A DNA stretch of 29,760 nt from contig JBLIMK010000044.1 in NCBI GenBank assembly GCA_047638715.1, positions 1-29,760 on the forward strand. Reading direction: 5' to 3'. The translations under genes were made by a program, and so were the position numbers. How positions within the stretch are numbered: the first letter of the stretch is position 1; each line of letters opens with the position of its first letter. The notes under the pieces were generated by a model, which was not told where the DNA came from, made no database searches, and saw only the letters and a list, made by a program, of their open reading frames with translations. This DNA is from SHLQ01 sp047638715. GTDB taxonomy: Bacteria > Actinomycetota > Acidimicrobiia > Acidimicrobiales > SHLQ01. Below, in pieces: positions 28,881 to 29,760 of the stretch.

Positions 28881-29760
28881 TGTATTTCACCATCGATCGC
28901 GGCCCAGATGTTCACGAACCAACGATCCCTGAGGATTGGGAGCTCGTCGTCGGCCTCGAAGTGCATGTCGAACTTTCGACGAACACGAAGCTGTTCTGTG
29001 GCTGCGCGAACACGTTCGGCGCAGAGCCGAACACGAACATCTGCCCGACCTGCCTCGGGCTGCCCGGTTCGCTACCGGTAATGAACGAGGCGGCCGTCCG
29101 CGATGCAATGCGACTCGGACGAGCGCTCAACTGCACCGTTTCACCGTCGGTGATGGCCCGCAAGAACTACTTCTACCCCGACATGCCAAAGGACTTTCAG
29201 ACTTCGCAGTACGACAAGCCAACAAACTCCGAAGGCTGGCTCGACCTGCCCGACGGCACCCGGATCAGCATCGAACGGGCGCACATCGAGGAGGACACGG
29301 GAAAGTCGACACACGTTGGCGGCGATGGTCGAATTAGCTCGGCTCAATACTCTCTGATCGACTACAACCGAGCTGGCGTCCCACTGCTCGAGATCGTGAG
29401 TCGACCCGATATTCGAACCGCCGAGGAGGCAAAGGCGTACGTGAGCGAGCTCCGAGGCATCGTCCTCGCGCTCGATGTGAGCGACGCAAAGATGGAAGAA
29501 GGTTCCATGCGTGTCGATGCGAACGTGTCTGTCCGTCCTCGCGGGTCCGAGGAACTTCGAACCCGTTGCGAGATCAAGAACATCAACTCGATCAGCTCGA
29601 TCGGTCGCGCGATCGCGCATGAGGCCAACCGCCACATCGATCTCTACGACACTGGCGAGCGTCCCATTCAGGAGACTCGCCATTGGGACGAAGAGGCAGG
29701 CCGCACGCGGCCCGGCCGTTCCAAGGAAAACGAAGAGGACTATCGCTATTTCCCCGAGCC
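28880..29760 (+). CDS. gatB: Asp/Glu-tRNA amidotransferase subunit B, 3' part beyond the window
   Basis: Open from ATG 28880 to the right edge, about 293 codons of the usual 470-500. GatB binds the misacylated tRNA, activates its side-chain carboxyl with ATP and accepts ammonia from GatA. Visible motifs: WELVVGLEVHVELSTNTKLF, the Cys sites LFCGCANTF and NICPTCLGLPGSLPV (zinc site), ARKNYFYPDMPKDFQTSQYD, IERAHIEEDTGKSTH, DYNRAGVPLLEIVS, EGSMRVDANVSVRP, CEIKNINSISSIGRAI and ETRHWDEE. The start codon overlaps the gatA stop (TGATG), with a strong Shine-Dalgarno. The N-terminal extension before WELV (about 19 residues) is somewhat long but has no other start. Confidence 0.96.
   Translation, partial: MYFTIDRGPDVHEPTIPEDWELVVGLEVHVELSTNTKLFCGCANTFGAEPNTNICPTCLGLPGSLPVMNEAAVRDAMRLGRALNCTVSPSVMARKNYFYPDMPKDFQTSQYDKPTNSEGWLDLPDGTRISIERAHIEEDTGKSTHVGGDGRISSAQYSLIDYNRAGVPLLEIVSRPDIRTAEEAKAYVSELRGIVLALDVSDAKMEEGSMRVDANVSVRPRGSEELRTRCEIKNINSISSIGRAIAHEANRHIDLYDTGERPIQETRHWDEEAGRTRPGRSKENEEDYRYFPE

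Noticed and set aside
1..29760. CRISPR arrays, tRNA/rRNA genes, insertion sequences, prophage genes, att sites
   Set aside because: I looked for direct repeats, cloverleaf ends, transposase or integrase motifs and found none. The only clear internal repeat is the protein-level Cys module of the PknG-like kinase and the PASTA repeats.

Overview
The window looks like a compact chromosomal segment of a high-GC actinobacterium, most probably class Acidimicrobiia (Ilumatobacter-like). This rests on three things. The gene content matches: a PknG-type kinase locus, a MoxR/DUF58/SpoIIM/RDD locus laid out like Mycobacterium tuberculosis Rv3690-Rv3695, and gatCAB. GTG starts are frequent. Many genes seem to start directly at the transcription start, with a TANNNT box 6-8 nt upstream and no Shine-Dalgarno. 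The lineage is inferred from protein character only. I see no tRNA, rRNA, CRISPR array, insertion sequence, prophage or attachment site, and no gene-free stretch longer than about 105 bases.

Layout. (1) 1-1646: a partial SRPBCC protein, a hotdog thioesterase and a SAM methyltransferase. (2) 1664-8685: membrane protein, DUF4129, DUF4350, MoxR ATPase and DUF58 in one direction, then a SpoIIM/DUF95 protein on the other strand facing away from an RDD protein. This is the conserved actinobacterial MoxR locus, probably acting on the cell envelope. (3) 8734-10879: a cysteine desulfurase overlapping mnmA, a sulfur relay for tRNA 2-thiouridine. (4) 10891-21287: the most interesting part. On the minus strand lie a GlnX-like four-helix sensor protein, a PotD-like Tat/lipobox binding protein and a PLP-dependent decarboxylase. 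On the plus strand, starting 55 bp away, lie a helical protein, a PknG-like kinase, a PP2C phosphatase, a VWA protein and a zinc-ribbon/FHA protein. (5) 21284-24217: a membrane protein divergent from ligA. (6) 24210-27081: a small anchored protein divergent from a PASTA-type kinase, then an SCP2-like protein. (7) 27091-29760: gatC, gatA and the start of gatB.

How they may work together. In mycobacteria and corynebacteria GlnH (binding lipoprotein) and GlnX (membrane relay) signal to the soluble kinase PknG, which controls the FHA protein GarA/OdhI and so 2-oxoglutarate metabolism. Here the same roles appear, but the binding protein is of the spermidine/putrescine (PotD) type with several polyamine-contacting residues retained, no permease or ATPase is present, and an amino-acid decarboxylase is co-encoded. 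The kinase, the phosphatase and the FHA protein all carry Cys-rich zinc-ribbon modules. I infer an amine- or polyamine-responsive variant of the GlnH-GlnX-PknG-GarA pathway. This is the best candidate for an undescribed system in the window.
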